A stretch of DNA of 64,000 nucleotides. Source: Gordonibacter faecis (GTDB lineage Bacteria > Actinomycetota > Coriobacteriia > Coriobacteriales > Eggerthellaceae). The notes beneath the pieces were generated by a model that was not told where the DNA came from, did no database searches, and saw nothing but the letters and a program-made list of their open reading frames with translations. Within the stretch, counting starts at the first letter, position 1. Every line of letters begins with the position of its first letter. The position numbers and the translations under genes are program-made. Of this stretch, positions 1 through 7,306 are shown piece by piece. The stretch covers positions 131,069 to 195,068 of the forward strand of contig NZ_JASJEU010000007.1 of assembly GCF_030077735.1 (NCBI RefSeq), in the 5' to 3' direction.

Positions 1-96
1 AATGCGCGCGATGGTTTCAACGAAAGTATAGTCGAAGGTACCCTTCTCATCTGCGGGTTCATGTTCTTGATTTGAATGTTCAATCTGGTTGTTCAA
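1..96 (-). CDS. Possible 5' end of a leftward gene cut by the window edge (dnaA by position only)
   Basis: Reading leftward from a TTG at 96-94, 32 codons stay open to the window edge, with a GGA six bases before the TTG. The peptide ends in FDYTFVETIARI, which looks like real coding sequence, but I cannot recognise a DnaA domain in so short a piece. In many bacteria dnaA is divergent from rpmH across the origin, so this is where its start would fall. Start codon and identity are both uncertain, and an in-frame stop lies just upstream of the TTG. Confidence 0.25.
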   Translation of the reverse strand, partial: MNNQIEHSNQEHEPADEKGTFDYTFVETIARI

Positions 97-849
97 TTCT
101 GTTCCATTTTTCAGATTCGATATTCAGTCTTTTTCAAAGATATTCAACGGCATTGTAGCGTTTTTTGACGGCTGAATCTATTCACCTGCGGAATTCATAA
201 CATCATTTCGTGTTCATTCAGTCATGCATGAAAGTAAAACGGTATTCAAAGAGGACTTTTTAACGTTTTCAACAATTTATTCAGAAAATGTGGAAAACCA
301 AAAAAGGGTTTGAATGAATAATTGTTAAGAAGGTTGAAAATGCGCCTGATTGTTGAAATTTTCATTGACTTTCGCCGAATAATGGTTTTCCCAGTTCGCG
401 TTTACGACGCCTGAAAACATGTCGGAACAGTAACCTGTCGTTGTCTGTGTGATGTCGATCAATGCGGGGTATTGTTTACAATCTACCTCTAAAACCCCAG
501 GTGAAAGTGCTGTTCATAATTCGTGGAAATCAAAACAGCAGGTCGCGAGCCATGTCGTTCGCATACAACAGCGCCTTGACAACGGGATGTCGTTGAAGTT
601 TTCCACAGGCGTCTTCGAATAAAAGGGCAGTTTTCCCCATTTTCCACAATTTGGACGGAAACCTAACGCGCTCTGTTGATGAAAACGCTTCGAGAACAGA
701 CGTTATTATTTCCTGAGAGCGCTTACTAGTGAATGTATCCCCGGCATACCTATTAAAATGTGTAAAAGCTACCGACAACCCCTGTTCCCGTTTCTCGTCG
801 TGGCGATGGCGATGTTAAGGAGTCTCTTTCCGCCCCACGTAAAAACACC
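97..849. other. Gene-free AT-rich region, probable oriC / dnaA-rpmH intergenic region
   Basis: About 750 bases without a credible gene directly upstream of rpmH. It contains three copies of TTTTCCACA, one change from the DnaA box TTATCCACA: 289-297 (reverse), 599-607 and 640-648. Related words are TTTTCAACA at 266-274 and CGTGGAAAT at 522-530. The first 200 bases are rich in repeated ATTCA/TTCAA words. An AT-rich stretch with DnaA-box-like words between rpmH and a probable dnaA is the usual setting of a bacterial origin. Identification rests on position and these boxes; no unwinding element is proven. Confidence 0.5.
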
Positions 850-877
850 TTGACGAGTGAGTAACATGGTATATACT
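850..877 (+). promoter_or_regulatory. Promoter of rpmH
   Basis: TTGACG at 850-855 and TATACT at 872-877 are separated by 16 bases, a good sigma-70 type promoter. Transcription would start near 884, leaving about 33 bases of leader before rpmH, which contains the ribosome site AAGGGAA. Confidence 0.6.
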
Positions 878-916
878 TTGAAAGCTACTCTTGAATGTAT
901 TGAAAGGGAAATGACC

Positions 917-1051
917 ATGAAGCGCACGTATCAACCTAACACGCGCAAGCGCGCCAAGTGCCACGGCTTCCGTGCCCGCATGTCGACGAAGGGCGGCCGT
1001 GCCGTCTTGTCCGCTCGTCGCGCCAAGGGACGCAAGCGCCTCTGCGTGTAA
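917..1051 (+). CDS. rpmH: Ribosomal protein bL34
   Basis: 44 residues starting MKRTYQPN and rich in Arg/Lys throughout, which is the standard bL34 sequence and length. It is a component of the large ribosomal subunit. The start at 917 is chosen because the family begins with MKRTYQP and AAGGGAA lies at 904-910; an upstream ATG at 911 would add only Met-Thr. It is the first gene of the rpmH-rnpA-yidD-yidC-jag block and is almost immediately followed by rnpA. Confidence 0.95.
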   Translation: MKRTYQPNTRKRAKCHGFRARMSTKGGRAVLSARRAKGRKRLCV

Positions 1052-1064
1052 ACGGGGACGCGGG

Positions 1065-1394
1065 TTGGAGACCATCAAATCCAACGCGGAGATTTCTTCC
1101 CTGTTCGCAAACGGCAAGCGTTTGCACACGTCCTATCTCACGTTTATCGTGGTACGCAACGAAAAGCAGCACGACCGTCCTGGTCGTGCTGCTTTTATTG
1201 CTGGGAAGAAACTCGGGAATGCCGTATGGCGCAATGCTGCCAAACGCCGTATGAGGGCGCTCTGCCGCGAATTGGACGGCCCTTGGCGAGGCTACGATGT
1301 GATTTTCCTTGCAAAGTCGAACATCGTGCAAGCGTCTTATAGTAAAGTGCTAGCAGCATGCGACGATACGTTGAAGCGAGCTGGGGTACGATGA
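1065..1394 (+). CDS. rnpA: Ribonuclease P protein component
   Basis: Protein subunit of RNase P, which helps the catalytic RNA bind precursor tRNA for 5' maturation. The typical RNR-region signature is present as GNAVWRNAAKRRMRALCRE, and the 109-residue length fits the family. The frame stays open upstream through rpmH, so the start must be chosen: TTG at 1065 has GGGA at 1055-1058 at good spacing and gives a normal N-terminus (LETIKSNAEISSLF). The gene starts 13 bases after rpmH and is probably co-transcribed. A perfect 15-bp inverted repeat lies inside the coding sequence at 1162-1196. Confidence 0.92.
   Translation: METIKSNAEISSLFANGKRLHTSYLTFIVVRNEKQHDRPGRAAFIAGKKLGNAVWRNAAKRRMRALCRELDGPWRGYDVIFLAKSNIVQASYSKVLAACDDTLKRAGVR
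1162..1196 (+). terminator. Perfect 15-bp hairpin inside rnpA (possible attenuator)
   Basis: Bases 1162-1176 pair perfectly with 1182-1196 around a 5-base loop, and the right arm ends in TTTT. The shape is that of an intrinsic terminator but the U-run is short, and the sequence also encodes RnpA residues (DRPGRAAF region). It could reduce read-through from rpmH into rnpA, so bL34 is made in excess over RnpA. The structure is seen directly; the function is inference. Confidence 0.4.
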
Positions 1395-1404
1395 GGTTTT
1401 TGCG

Positions 1405-1647
1405 ATGGAAACGAAGCCGAGTTTCATAAAGCGCTTGCCGAGCATGGTCGCGGTGTTCTTGATCACGTTCTATCGCGCTGCCATTTCTCCGCTGTTTCCC
1501 TCGTGCTGCCGTTTCGTCCCGACTTGTTCAGAATACGGACTCATTGCGTTTCAACGTTATGGGTTTATTAAAGGGCTGAAGCTGACGACAAAGCGGATTT
1601 TGCGGTGCCGTCCGGGAGGTCCCCACGGATATGATCCTGTTCCTTAA
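1405..1647 (+). CDS. yidD: Membrane protein insertion efficiency factor YidD
   Basis: 80 residues, the normal family length. The conserved core is visible: TFYRAAISPLFPSCCRF, then PTCSEYGLIAFQRYG, then RILRCRPGGPHGYDPVP, including the conserved cysteines. YidD is a small amphipathic inner-membrane-associated protein that assists YidC-dependent insertion. It lies 10 bases after rnpA and just before yidC, the standard arrangement. Confidence 0.93.
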   Translation: METKPSFIKRLPSMVAVFLITFYRAAISPLFPSCCRFVPTCSEYGLIAFQRYGFIKGLKLTTKRILRCRPGGPHGYDPVP

Positions 1648-1689
1648 CGGGTTTCGCGGGGCTTTTGTGGCATAAAGGAAGGAATACTA

Positions 1690-2460
1690 ATGTGGGACGC
1701 ATTTAAGAACTGGATATTCGACGTCATCCAGTTCTTCTACAACTTCTGTGGTGACTGGGGTCTTGCTATCATCATTGTCACCGTTATCTTCCGTTTGCTG
1801 ATTTCGCCCCTTATGCACAAGCAGACTAAGTCGTCGTTTCAAATGCAGAAGGTTCAGCCTCTCATGCAGGAGATTCAGCGCAAATATGCCGACGATCCGC
1901 AGCGCCAGCAAGAAGAGATGCAGAAACTCTACGCCGAGGCGAAGTTTAATCCGCTGGCTGGCTGCTTGCCTATGTTGCTTCAGATGCCTATCTTTATGGC
2001 GCTGTTCCAGGTGCTTTCCGAAATGGGTGGCCGTACGCAGGGTTCGGCGTATGAGTTTTACAACTTAGTGCCTAGCTTGGTTATGCGCCCCAGTGAGGCA
2101 ATAGCCCAGGGTTTTGGAACATTTGTTCCCTATTTGGTGTTGATGATTGTGTTTGCGGGTGCGACGTTCTTGCCTATGGTATTGATGCAGATGGGCAACA
2201 AAGATAATCCGCAGCGTAAGCAAACGCTTATTATGTCGGGTGTCATGAGCGTTTTCATGCTGTGGATCAGCTGGGGCTCGCCCGCTGGCGTGCTTTTGTT
2301 CTGGGGCGCTTCTTCGCTTATTGGTGTTGCTCAGCAGCAGATTTCCATGCGCATTATGAAGAAGAAGGACGCGGAAGCTGAAGAAGCTATCGAGGTTAAG
2401 CCGATTGAGGTTGAGGTTACTCGCAAGCCCAAGAAGAAGCGTCCATCCAAAAAGCGCTAA
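1690..2460 (+). CDS. yidC: Membrane protein insertase YidC/Oxa1/SpoIIIJ
   Basis: 256 residues, the short Gram-positive/Oxa1 type without the large periplasmic domain of proteobacterial YidC. The first hydrophobic segment is at about residues 20-40 (GLAIIIVTVIFRLLISPLM), followed by a cytoplasmic hairpin rich in Gln/Lys and the signature KFNPLAGCLPMLLQMPIFMALF. Further membrane segments lie near 145-170 and 190-215, and the tail ends in a very basic KKKRPSKKR typical of ribosome-binding tails. No lipobox cysteine is seen near the N-terminus. AAGGAAGG stands upstream of the ATG. Confidence 0.95.
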   Translation: MWDAFKNWIFDVIQFFYNFCGDWGLAIIIVTVIFRLLISPLMHKQTKSSFQMQKVQPLMQEIQRKYADDPQRQQEEMQKLYAEAKFNPLAGCLPMLLQMPIFMALFQVLSEMGGRTQGSAYEFYNLVPSLVMRPSEAIAQGFGTFVPYLVLMIVFAGATFLPMVLMQMGNKDNPQRKQTLIMSGVMSVFMLWISWGSPAGVLLFWGASSLIGVAQQQISMRIMKKKDAEAEEAIEVKPIEVEVTRKPKKKRPSKKR

Positions 2461-2466
2461 CCTGAA

Positions 2467-2482
2467 TGTTTCACGTGAAACA
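2467..2482. promoter_or_regulatory. parS site (exact) between yidC and jag
   Basis: Exact 16-bp palindrome TGTTTCACGTGAAACA, the consensus centromere site bound by ParB/Spo0J. This is the first of the sites met when moving away from the presumed origin. Confidence 0.85.
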
Positions 2483-2532
2483 ATGAGTGGCTTATGAGCC
2501 CTCATTGATACTGCCTATTGAAGGAGTCTGCT

Positions 2533-3063
2533 ATGGCTGATGAAATTCTTGAAGAGAAGCAGGACGTGGAAGACGGGGAACAGCCCGTCGAACTGAGCGA
2601 TGAAGAGCTTGATCGTATCGCCGACACCGCTATTGCCGCGCTGCAGGATATTCTCAAGTACTTCAATGTTGGGGAAGTGACCATTGATGAGTACGAGGGT
2701 GACGAAGGCGAATTGATTCTTGATATTACGGGCTCCGATTTGGCTGTTCTTATTGGGCGCCATGGGAAGACGTTGGATGCTTTGCAGTTTTTAGTGTCGG
2801 CCATCACAGTGCGCACGATTGGGTACAGGTACCCGGTGATTGTCGATGTTGAGGGATACAAGGGTCGTCAGCGTCAGAAGTTGGAATCTATTGCGCGTTC
2901 TTCGGCGAATCGTGCGGCAAGCCAGCACCGTAGCATTAAGCTACGCCCGATGACGCCGTATGAGCGCCGCATTGTACACATTACGTTGCGCGACGACGAT
3001 CGCGTGGAAACAGCCTCCGAGGGAGAAGGCAGCGCCCGCCATGTGGTGATTCTTCCGCGCTAA
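2533..3063 (+). CDS. jag: Jag / KhpB RNA-binding protein (KH and R3H domains)
   Basis: 176 residues. An acidic N-terminal stretch is followed by a KH domain centred on GSDLAVLIGRHGKTLDALQ and then an R3H domain (SANRAASQHRSIKLRPMTPYERRIVH). Jag/KhpB binds RNA and is linked to cell-envelope control in Gram-positive bacteria; it normally follows yidC, as here. The start at 2533 is preferred over an upstream in-frame ATG at 2518 because AAGGAG at 2521-2526 sits at correct spacing. An intrinsic terminator follows at 3090. Confidence 0.92.
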   Translation: MADEILEEKQDVEDGEQPVELSDEELDRIADTAIAALQDILKYFNVGEVTIDEYEGDEGELILDITGSDLAVLIGRHGKTLDALQFLVSAITVRTIGYRYPVIVDVEGYKGRQRQKLESIARSSANRAASQHRSIKLRPMTPYERRIVHITLRDDDRVETASEGEGSARHVVILPR

Positions 3064-3089
3064 GCGCTTGTGATTGTTATTGGATGGTT

Positions 3090-3119
3090 AAGCCCCTTGC
3101 TTTGTGAGGGGCTTTTTTA
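3090..3119 (+). terminator. Intrinsic terminator after jag
   Basis: AAGCCCC at 3090-3096 pairs with GGGGCTT at 3108-3114, followed by a run of six T. It ends the rpmH-to-jag unit. Confidence 0.8.
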
Positions 3120-3131
3120 TTGCTGTAAGAA

Positions 3132-3381
3132 TGTTTCACGTGAAACATTCTTATGTGGCGTTATTGAACTGAGCGTGGTAGCACATAGGTTTCGCAATTA
3201 CAGTATCGAAATAAGCGGATATTCCCGATTTAATAATTATTTTTTCGTGTGCATAAATTCCGCGATCAAAAAAATAAATCTTTCGGACAATGTTTCACGT
3301 GAAACATTGTGAAATACTCGTTATCGTACGAATTCATCCAATAGCCTCATGTTCTTAATCTCAAATGTTTCACGTGAAACA
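3132..3381. promoter_or_regulatory. Three exact parS sites upstream of rsmG
   Basis: TGTTTCACGTGAAACA at 3132-3147, 3291-3306 and 3366-3381. All three are extended into longer perfect palindromes: 28, 24 and 26 bp. The 3064-3461 stretch carries no credible gene; an 80-codon open frame through it only reads through the palindromes (peptide NVSRET). Confidence 0.85.
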
Positions 3382-3461
3382 TTTGATGCCCTGCTGTGTG
3401 TCGTTATTCTCGTCATCTTTACCTGGTAGACTGTGAAACCACACGTTGAGAAGGATGATTG

Positions 3462-4115
3462 ATGCAAAACGAATCTGTTATGAATTGCTATCTGGAAGCA
3501 TTACTCGAAGCTAATAAAACGACTAATTTGACGCGCATTTCTTCTGTTAAAGAAGCGAAAGTTCTTCATTTAGAGGATTCCTTAGTTGCGCTTGATGAAA
3601 TAAACGCTGCTCCTGGAGGTTTATATGCGGATTTGGGAAGCGGCGGTGGGTTTCCTGGCGTTCCATTAGCGCTTGCGACAGGGAGGCAAACGCTCTTGGT
3701 TGATTCTGTTCAAAAGAAGATGAATATCGTGGGAGAGATTCTCGAAGGCCTTAATCTCAGTGATCAAATATATACCTACGCGGGAAGGATAGAAGATCTT
3801 GCTCGTGAACGTCCACGTGAGTTTTCAGTGTTAACCGCACGAGCATTGTCAAAGCTTTCAGTTTTAATGGAGTTAGCAAGTCCTCTGCTGAAAAAGGGAG
3901 GAATGCTCGTTTGCTACAAGGCAAATATTCAACCTGATGAATGGGAGCACGCTCTTGAAATGCAAGATACATTCGCATTGCAGCTCAAGTCAGATAGAAC
4001 GTTACTGCTCAGTGACGGTAAAACTCAACGTCGCATAGTTGCCTTCGAGAAAAAAGGTTCGCCGCGAGTTAAGTTGCCACGCAAAGTGGGAATGGCCCAG
4101 AAAAAACCTCTCTAA
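3462..4115 (+). CDS. rsmG: 16S rRNA m7G methyltransferase RsmG (GidB)
   Basis: 217 residues, normal length. The SAM-binding motif ADLGSGGGFPGVPLA lies near residues 53-67 and is followed by the family motif VDSVQKK. RsmG methylates G527 (E. coli numbering) of 16S rRNA. GAGAAGG at 3448-3454 positions the ATG at 3462; a TTG directly before it is possible but less likely. It neighbours parAB in many genomes, but here a DUF559 gene and three parS sites lie between. Its stop codon lies inside a 36-bp perfect palindrome containing parS. Confidence 0.93.
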   Translation: MQNESVMNCYLEALLEANKTTNLTRISSVKEAKVLHLEDSLVALDEINAAPGGLYADLGSGGGFPGVPLALATGRQTLLVDSVQKKMNIVGEILEGLNLSDQIYTYAGRIEDLARERPREFSVLTARALSKLSVLMELASPLLKKGGMLVCYKANIQPDEWEHALEMQDTFALQLKSDRTLLLSDGKTQRRIVAFEKKGSPRVKLPRKVGMAQKKPL

Positions 4116-4234
4116 TGTTTCACGTGAAACATTAGAGAGGTAGTACGGGAAACTAAGGAATGAGATGTTTCACGTGAAACATTCCAACAAGTTTAGCTAA
4201 CGACGTCGCAACGCAAAATGTTTCACGTGAAACA
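4106..4234. promoter_or_regulatory. Three exact parS sites; first also a leftward terminator
   Basis: Exact sites at 4116-4131, 4166-4181 and 4219-4234, spaced 50 and 53 bp. The first is the centre of a perfect 36-bp palindrome (4106-4141) that includes the rsmG stop codon. Read leftward it is followed at once by TTTTTT, so it should also terminate transcripts coming from the DUF559 gene. Confidence 0.85.
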
Positions 4235-4255
4235 TTGGAACTTGAAAAGAATGTG

Positions 4256-4657
4256 CTAATGCTTGTTAATCAGAAGTGATAGCGGTACGGTACACACGTC
4301 ATTGCGACGCAATTGTACTTCTTGATGAATGGTCTCGCATACTCCTTCAAAATTTTCTCGGATAGAGGAATTAGGAAACCTCAGCTCCTTTATTCCCTCC
4401 ATCTCTAAATACATCGTTCGAACGGCATCATATTCAAGATTCCTTTCTTCATAATGTTGGGATCCGTCTAATTCAATGCTCAGTCGCGCTTGTCTGCAGA
4501 AGAAATCAACAATGTAAGGCCCCACTAGGATCTGGCGCGAAAAGTGAATTGGATATTCTGCAAGAAAGCAGTACCAGAGCTTTTTCTCAGCAGGGGGCAT
4601 AGTGCGCCGCATTTCACGGGCGCGAGCTGCAAGTAATGATCTCCGGGTACGGTTCAT
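4256..4657 (-). CDS. DUF559 domain protein (PD-(D/E)XK nuclease-like)
   Basis: 133 residues. The DUF559 pattern is clear: RAREMRRTMPPAEKKLW at the start, then FSRQILVGPYIVDFFC, IELDGSQHYEE, and RT with a conserved RFPN near the C-terminus. The family is related to Vsr-type endonucleases; D/E residues of VDFF and ELDGSQH would form the active site. AAGGAGG precedes the ATG. It is opposite in direction to its neighbours and splits the usual rsmG-parA pair. The cellular role of stand-alone DUF559 proteins is not established. Confidence 0.8.
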   Translation of the reverse strand: MNRTRRSLLAARAREMRRTMPPAEKKLWYCFLAEYPIHFSRQILVGPYIVDFFCRQARLSIELDGSQHYEERNLEYDAVRTMYLEMEGIKELRFPNSSIRENFEGVCETIHQEVQLRRNDVCTVPLSLLINKH

Positions 4658-4885
4658 ACTATCCCTCCTTCAAATGGTCGTTAAAGCGATGGTAGCGCTG
4701 CAACCTTACCAATCGACCGTAAATAAGCCGTCGAGAAGTCTTCCCGTTCTAACACTTTTCAAGCGCCCGAACCGTCGCGAATCCAACAAAAATACGGCGC
4801 AACTATGTTCAAAGAGGCGTTCCCTATTTTCTTAATCGATAATATGGAACATCCCCGACATTGAAGCGTCGTTACACGGGTATAG

Positions 4886-4916
4886 TGTTTCACGTGAAAC
4901 ATAAACAGAGTATACT
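4886..4916 (+). promoter_or_regulatory. parAB promoter overlapped by an exact parS site
   Basis: An exact parS lies at 4886-4901. TATACT at 4911-4916 is a strong -10; the hexamer 17 bases upstream of it, TTTCAC at 4888-4893, lies inside parS. ParB bound here would cover the -35, so parAB is probably repressed by its own product. The overlap is seen directly; repression is inference. The rest of 4658-4885 shows no gene. Confidence 0.6.
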
Positions 4917-4944
4917 GGCTTTGTGCTCATGAAAGGGGGCCTCT

Positions 4945-5934
4945 GTGGGACTGTTCGATAGTCTAAAACGTGACAGAAAAGCAGCCGAGACTGTCAGTCA
5001 AGAAGAGTTGGTAAAACCAGCACCGGTAAGTGAATCTGATGATGATATGATTGGGGACATTGAGGACGTAGAAGTTCTCGAACGTGAGGTAGTTCCCGAA
5101 CCGGTGAAGGAAATTCCCCCTAAGCCAATTAAATCATATAAAGATAAAGCGCCTGTAAAACACGTTGTAGGCCAGACAAAGGTTATGGCTATCATCAACC
5201 AAAAAGGTGGTGTCGGTAAATCAACCACGGCAATAAACCTTTCTGCTGCGTTGGGTGAGAAGGGTAAGCAGGTATTACTCGTCGACCTTGATCCTCAGGG
5301 GAATTCTTCGAGTGGCCTTGGCATTGAGAAAAGCCGTGTCGAACACTGTATCTATGATGTTCTCTTGAATGATGTTCCTATCGAAGAGGTCATTATTCCT
5401 GATGTATGCGAAGGCCTTGATGTAGTGCCGGCTACTATCAATTTAGCAGGCGCTGAGGTGGAGTTGGTAGCGGAGATGGCACGTGAGAATCGTCTTCGCG
5501 ATGCCGTTGGCTCGTTGCGAGGTAAATACGACTACGTGTTCATCGACTGCCCTCCTTCGTTGGGCCTGCTTACCGTTAATGCCCTCGTCGCTGCTGATAA
5601 GCTTCTCATACCTATTCAATGCGAGTTCTACGCGTTGGAAGGTGTGACAAAACTCCTTGATTCAATGAAACGTGTCAAAACACGGCTTAACCCATCTCTT
5701 GATATCTTCGGCGTCTTGCTGACCATGTACGACGGCCGTACGACGCTTTCTCGACAGGTAGTTGATGAAGTTCGCAATTATTTCGGTCGGACGGTATTTG
5801 AGACCCTTATACCGCGTACTGTGAAGCTTTCTGAGGCCCCAAGTTTTGGTCAGCCTATAACTCAATATGACCCTACGGGCAAAGGCGCCCAATCGTATAC
5901 TGATCTTGCAAAGGAAGTGATCCAACGTGGCTAA
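4945..5934 (+). CDS. parA: Chromosome partitioning ATPase ParA (Soj)
   Basis: 329 residues. The ATPase domain starts near residue 78 with VMAIINQKGGVGKSTTAINL: the deviant Walker A is KGGVGKST at 87-94. VDLDPQGN and FIDCPPSLGLLTVNAL follow, all standard for ParA. It binds DNA nonspecifically as an ATP dimer and is driven off by ParB, moving the origin. The 75-residue acidic, Pro-rich N-terminal extension is longer than in Bacillus Soj. GTG start at 4945 follows GAAAGGGGG. The gene overlaps parB by 8 bases. Confidence 0.95.
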   Translation: MGLFDSLKRDRKAAETVSQEELVKPAPVSESDDDMIGDIEDVEVLEREVVPEPVKEIPPKPIKSYKDKAPVKHVVGQTKVMAIINQKGGVGKSTTAINLSAALGEKGKQVLLVDLDPQGNSSSGLGIEKSRVEHCIYDVLLNDVPIEEVIIPDVCEGLDVVPATINLAGAEVELVAEMARENRLRDAVGSLRGKYDYVFIDCPPSLGLLTVNALVAADKLLIPIQCEFYALEGVTKLLDSMKRVKTRLNPSLDIFGVLLTMYDGRTTLSRQVVDEVRNYFGRTVFETLIPRTVKLSEAPSFGQPITQYDPTGKGAQSYTDLAKEVIQRG

Positions 5935-6970
5935 ATCGACGAAAAGCGGTTTGGGACGCGGTCTCAACTCGCTGTTGGGTGGTTCGTACGAGGAAGCCGT
6001 GCCCCCTGTTCCTGCTCCGCGCGTGACCGTTGAAGCGAAAGAGTTAGTGGAGCAGAAAAAGCCAGTTGAGCGGCGAGAAGTTGCCGTTGAAAAGACGCGC
6101 GAAGCACAGAAACATGAAGTTGAGACCGACGAGTTCTTGGCTGATGACGACCACGTGACTATTAAGAGTGTTGTTCCTCGCCGCACCGACGAGGTGCCGC
6201 TGGAATCGGTGACGCCGAACCCAGATCAGCCGCGCACTAACTTCAAGCGCGAGGAAATTGAGGAACTGGCTGCTTCTATTGATAAGGACGGGCTTCTCCA
6301 GCCTATTTTGGTGCGCCCCATGGGTGAAGGGAAATATCAGATCATTGCCGGCGAGCGTCGATGGCAGGCGTGTCGACTTATCGGTATGAAAACGGTTCCC
6401 GTGCGCATTAAAGAGGCTGATGACGACAAGGCGCTTGAGCTTGCGCTGATTGAGAACGTGCAGCGTTCGGATTTGAATCCTATTGAAGAGGCCTATGGCT
6501 ATCGCCGTATGATGGAGCGTCGCAATCTGACTCAATCGGAAGTTGCGCAAGCTATGTCGAAAGGCCGTTCGACGGTGGCAAACGCGCTGCGCTTGCTTGA
6601 ACTGCCGGAAGAGGCGCAGCAATTGCTTTTTGAAGAAAAGATTACCGCAGGTCATGCGCGCGCTATTCTTTCTATTCCTCAAAAGGAAGGCCGTCAGAAG
6701 CTTACACAAAAGCTGGTTGAGGAAAAACTTTCCGTGCGTGAAGCGGAAACGATTGCGCGTTTGTTTGCTGGAAAGCAGAATGACGAGGTTCCTCAAGTTC
6801 GGCAGCCAACGCCTAAGTCGTTTAAGACGGTGGCGAAGGCTCTGCGCGATATTCTACATACGAACGTAAGGGTTAAGACCGTTCAGGGTAAGAATAAGAT
6901 TGAAATTGAGTTTAAGGATGAGGAAGAACTCGAAAAGTTGTTTGAAGAGCTTCTCGCTTCAATGTCATAG
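5927..6970 (+). CDS. parB: Centromere-binding CTPase ParB (Spo0J)
   Basis: 347 residues. The N-terminal ParA-stimulating peptide is SGLGRGLNSLLG (7-18). After a charged linker of about 70 residues come the CTP-binding domain with GERRWQACRL (142-151), ENVQRSDLNPIEEA (176-189), the helix-turn-helix LTQSEVAQAMSKGRSTVANA (201-220) and a C-terminal dimerisation region. ParB loads at parS and slides as a clamp. The many exact parS sites in this window are its expected targets. GTG start at 5927 overlaps the end of parA, indicating translational coupling. Confidence 0.95.
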   Translation: MAKSTKSGLGRGLNSLLGGSYEEAVPPVPAPRVTVEAKELVEQKKPVERREVAVEKTREAQKHEVETDEFLADDDHVTIKSVVPRRTDEVPLESVTPNPDQPRTNFKREEIEELAASIDKDGLLQPILVRPMGEGKYQIIAGERRWQACRLIGMKTVPVRIKEADDDKALELALIENVQRSDLNPIEEAYGYRRMMERRNLTQSEVAQAMSKGRSTVANALRLLELPEEAQQLLFEEKITAGHARAILSIPQKEGRQKLTQKLVEEKLSVREAETIARLFAGKQNDEVPQVRQPTPKSFKTVAKALRDILHTNVRVKTVQGKNKIEIEFKDEEELEKLFEELLASMS

Positions 6971-7306
6971 TGTTTCACGTGAAACATTTATTTTTAGAAG
7001 CGTCCTTGTGGCGCTTCTTTTTTGCTTCGCGCTGTGTAAGTAAAGCTAAATGTCCATGCTTTGGTAAATGAGTGTTTCACGTGAAACACTGCAAGGTAAG
7101 GCGTAAATATTTTGCTGCTTGTATTAGTAAAATTAACGTTTGAAATGTTTCACGTGAAACATTCAGAAGCGAATCGTTTTTTAACTGTCCAGTTCAGAAG
7201 AGCTTAAAAAACTTCTAGATGTTTCACGTGAAACATCTAATGACCGACACGACCCTGAAATCATTTTAGTTTCTTGAGTGGTAACTCATATGTTTCACGT
7301 GAAACA
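6971..7306. promoter_or_regulatory. Five exact parS sites between parB and the 3' end of rlmN
   Basis: Exact sites at 6971-6986 (directly after the parB stop), 7073-7088, 7146-7161, 7220-7235 and 7291-7306. The last four are spaced 73, 74 and 71 bp, close to seven helical turns. The last site is inside rlmN coding sequence. The 7220 site is the core of a 24-bp palindrome (7216-7239) followed, in the leftward direction, by TTTTTT five bases later, so it may also terminate rlmN. Confidence 0.85.
6996..7023 (+). terminator. Intrinsic terminator after parB
   Basis: AGAAGCG at 6996-7002 pairs with CGCTTCT at 7012-7018, followed by a T-run to 7023. It lies just beyond the first parS of the cluster. 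Confidence 0.75.

Noticed and set aside
530..778. 82-codon minus-strand open frame in the origin region
   Set aside because: No ribosome site, no family resemblance, and it overlaps DnaA-box-like words; likely chance.
3070..3312. 80-codon plus-strand open frame after jag
   Set aside because: It spans the terminator and parS palindromes; VSRET peptides are just translated parS.
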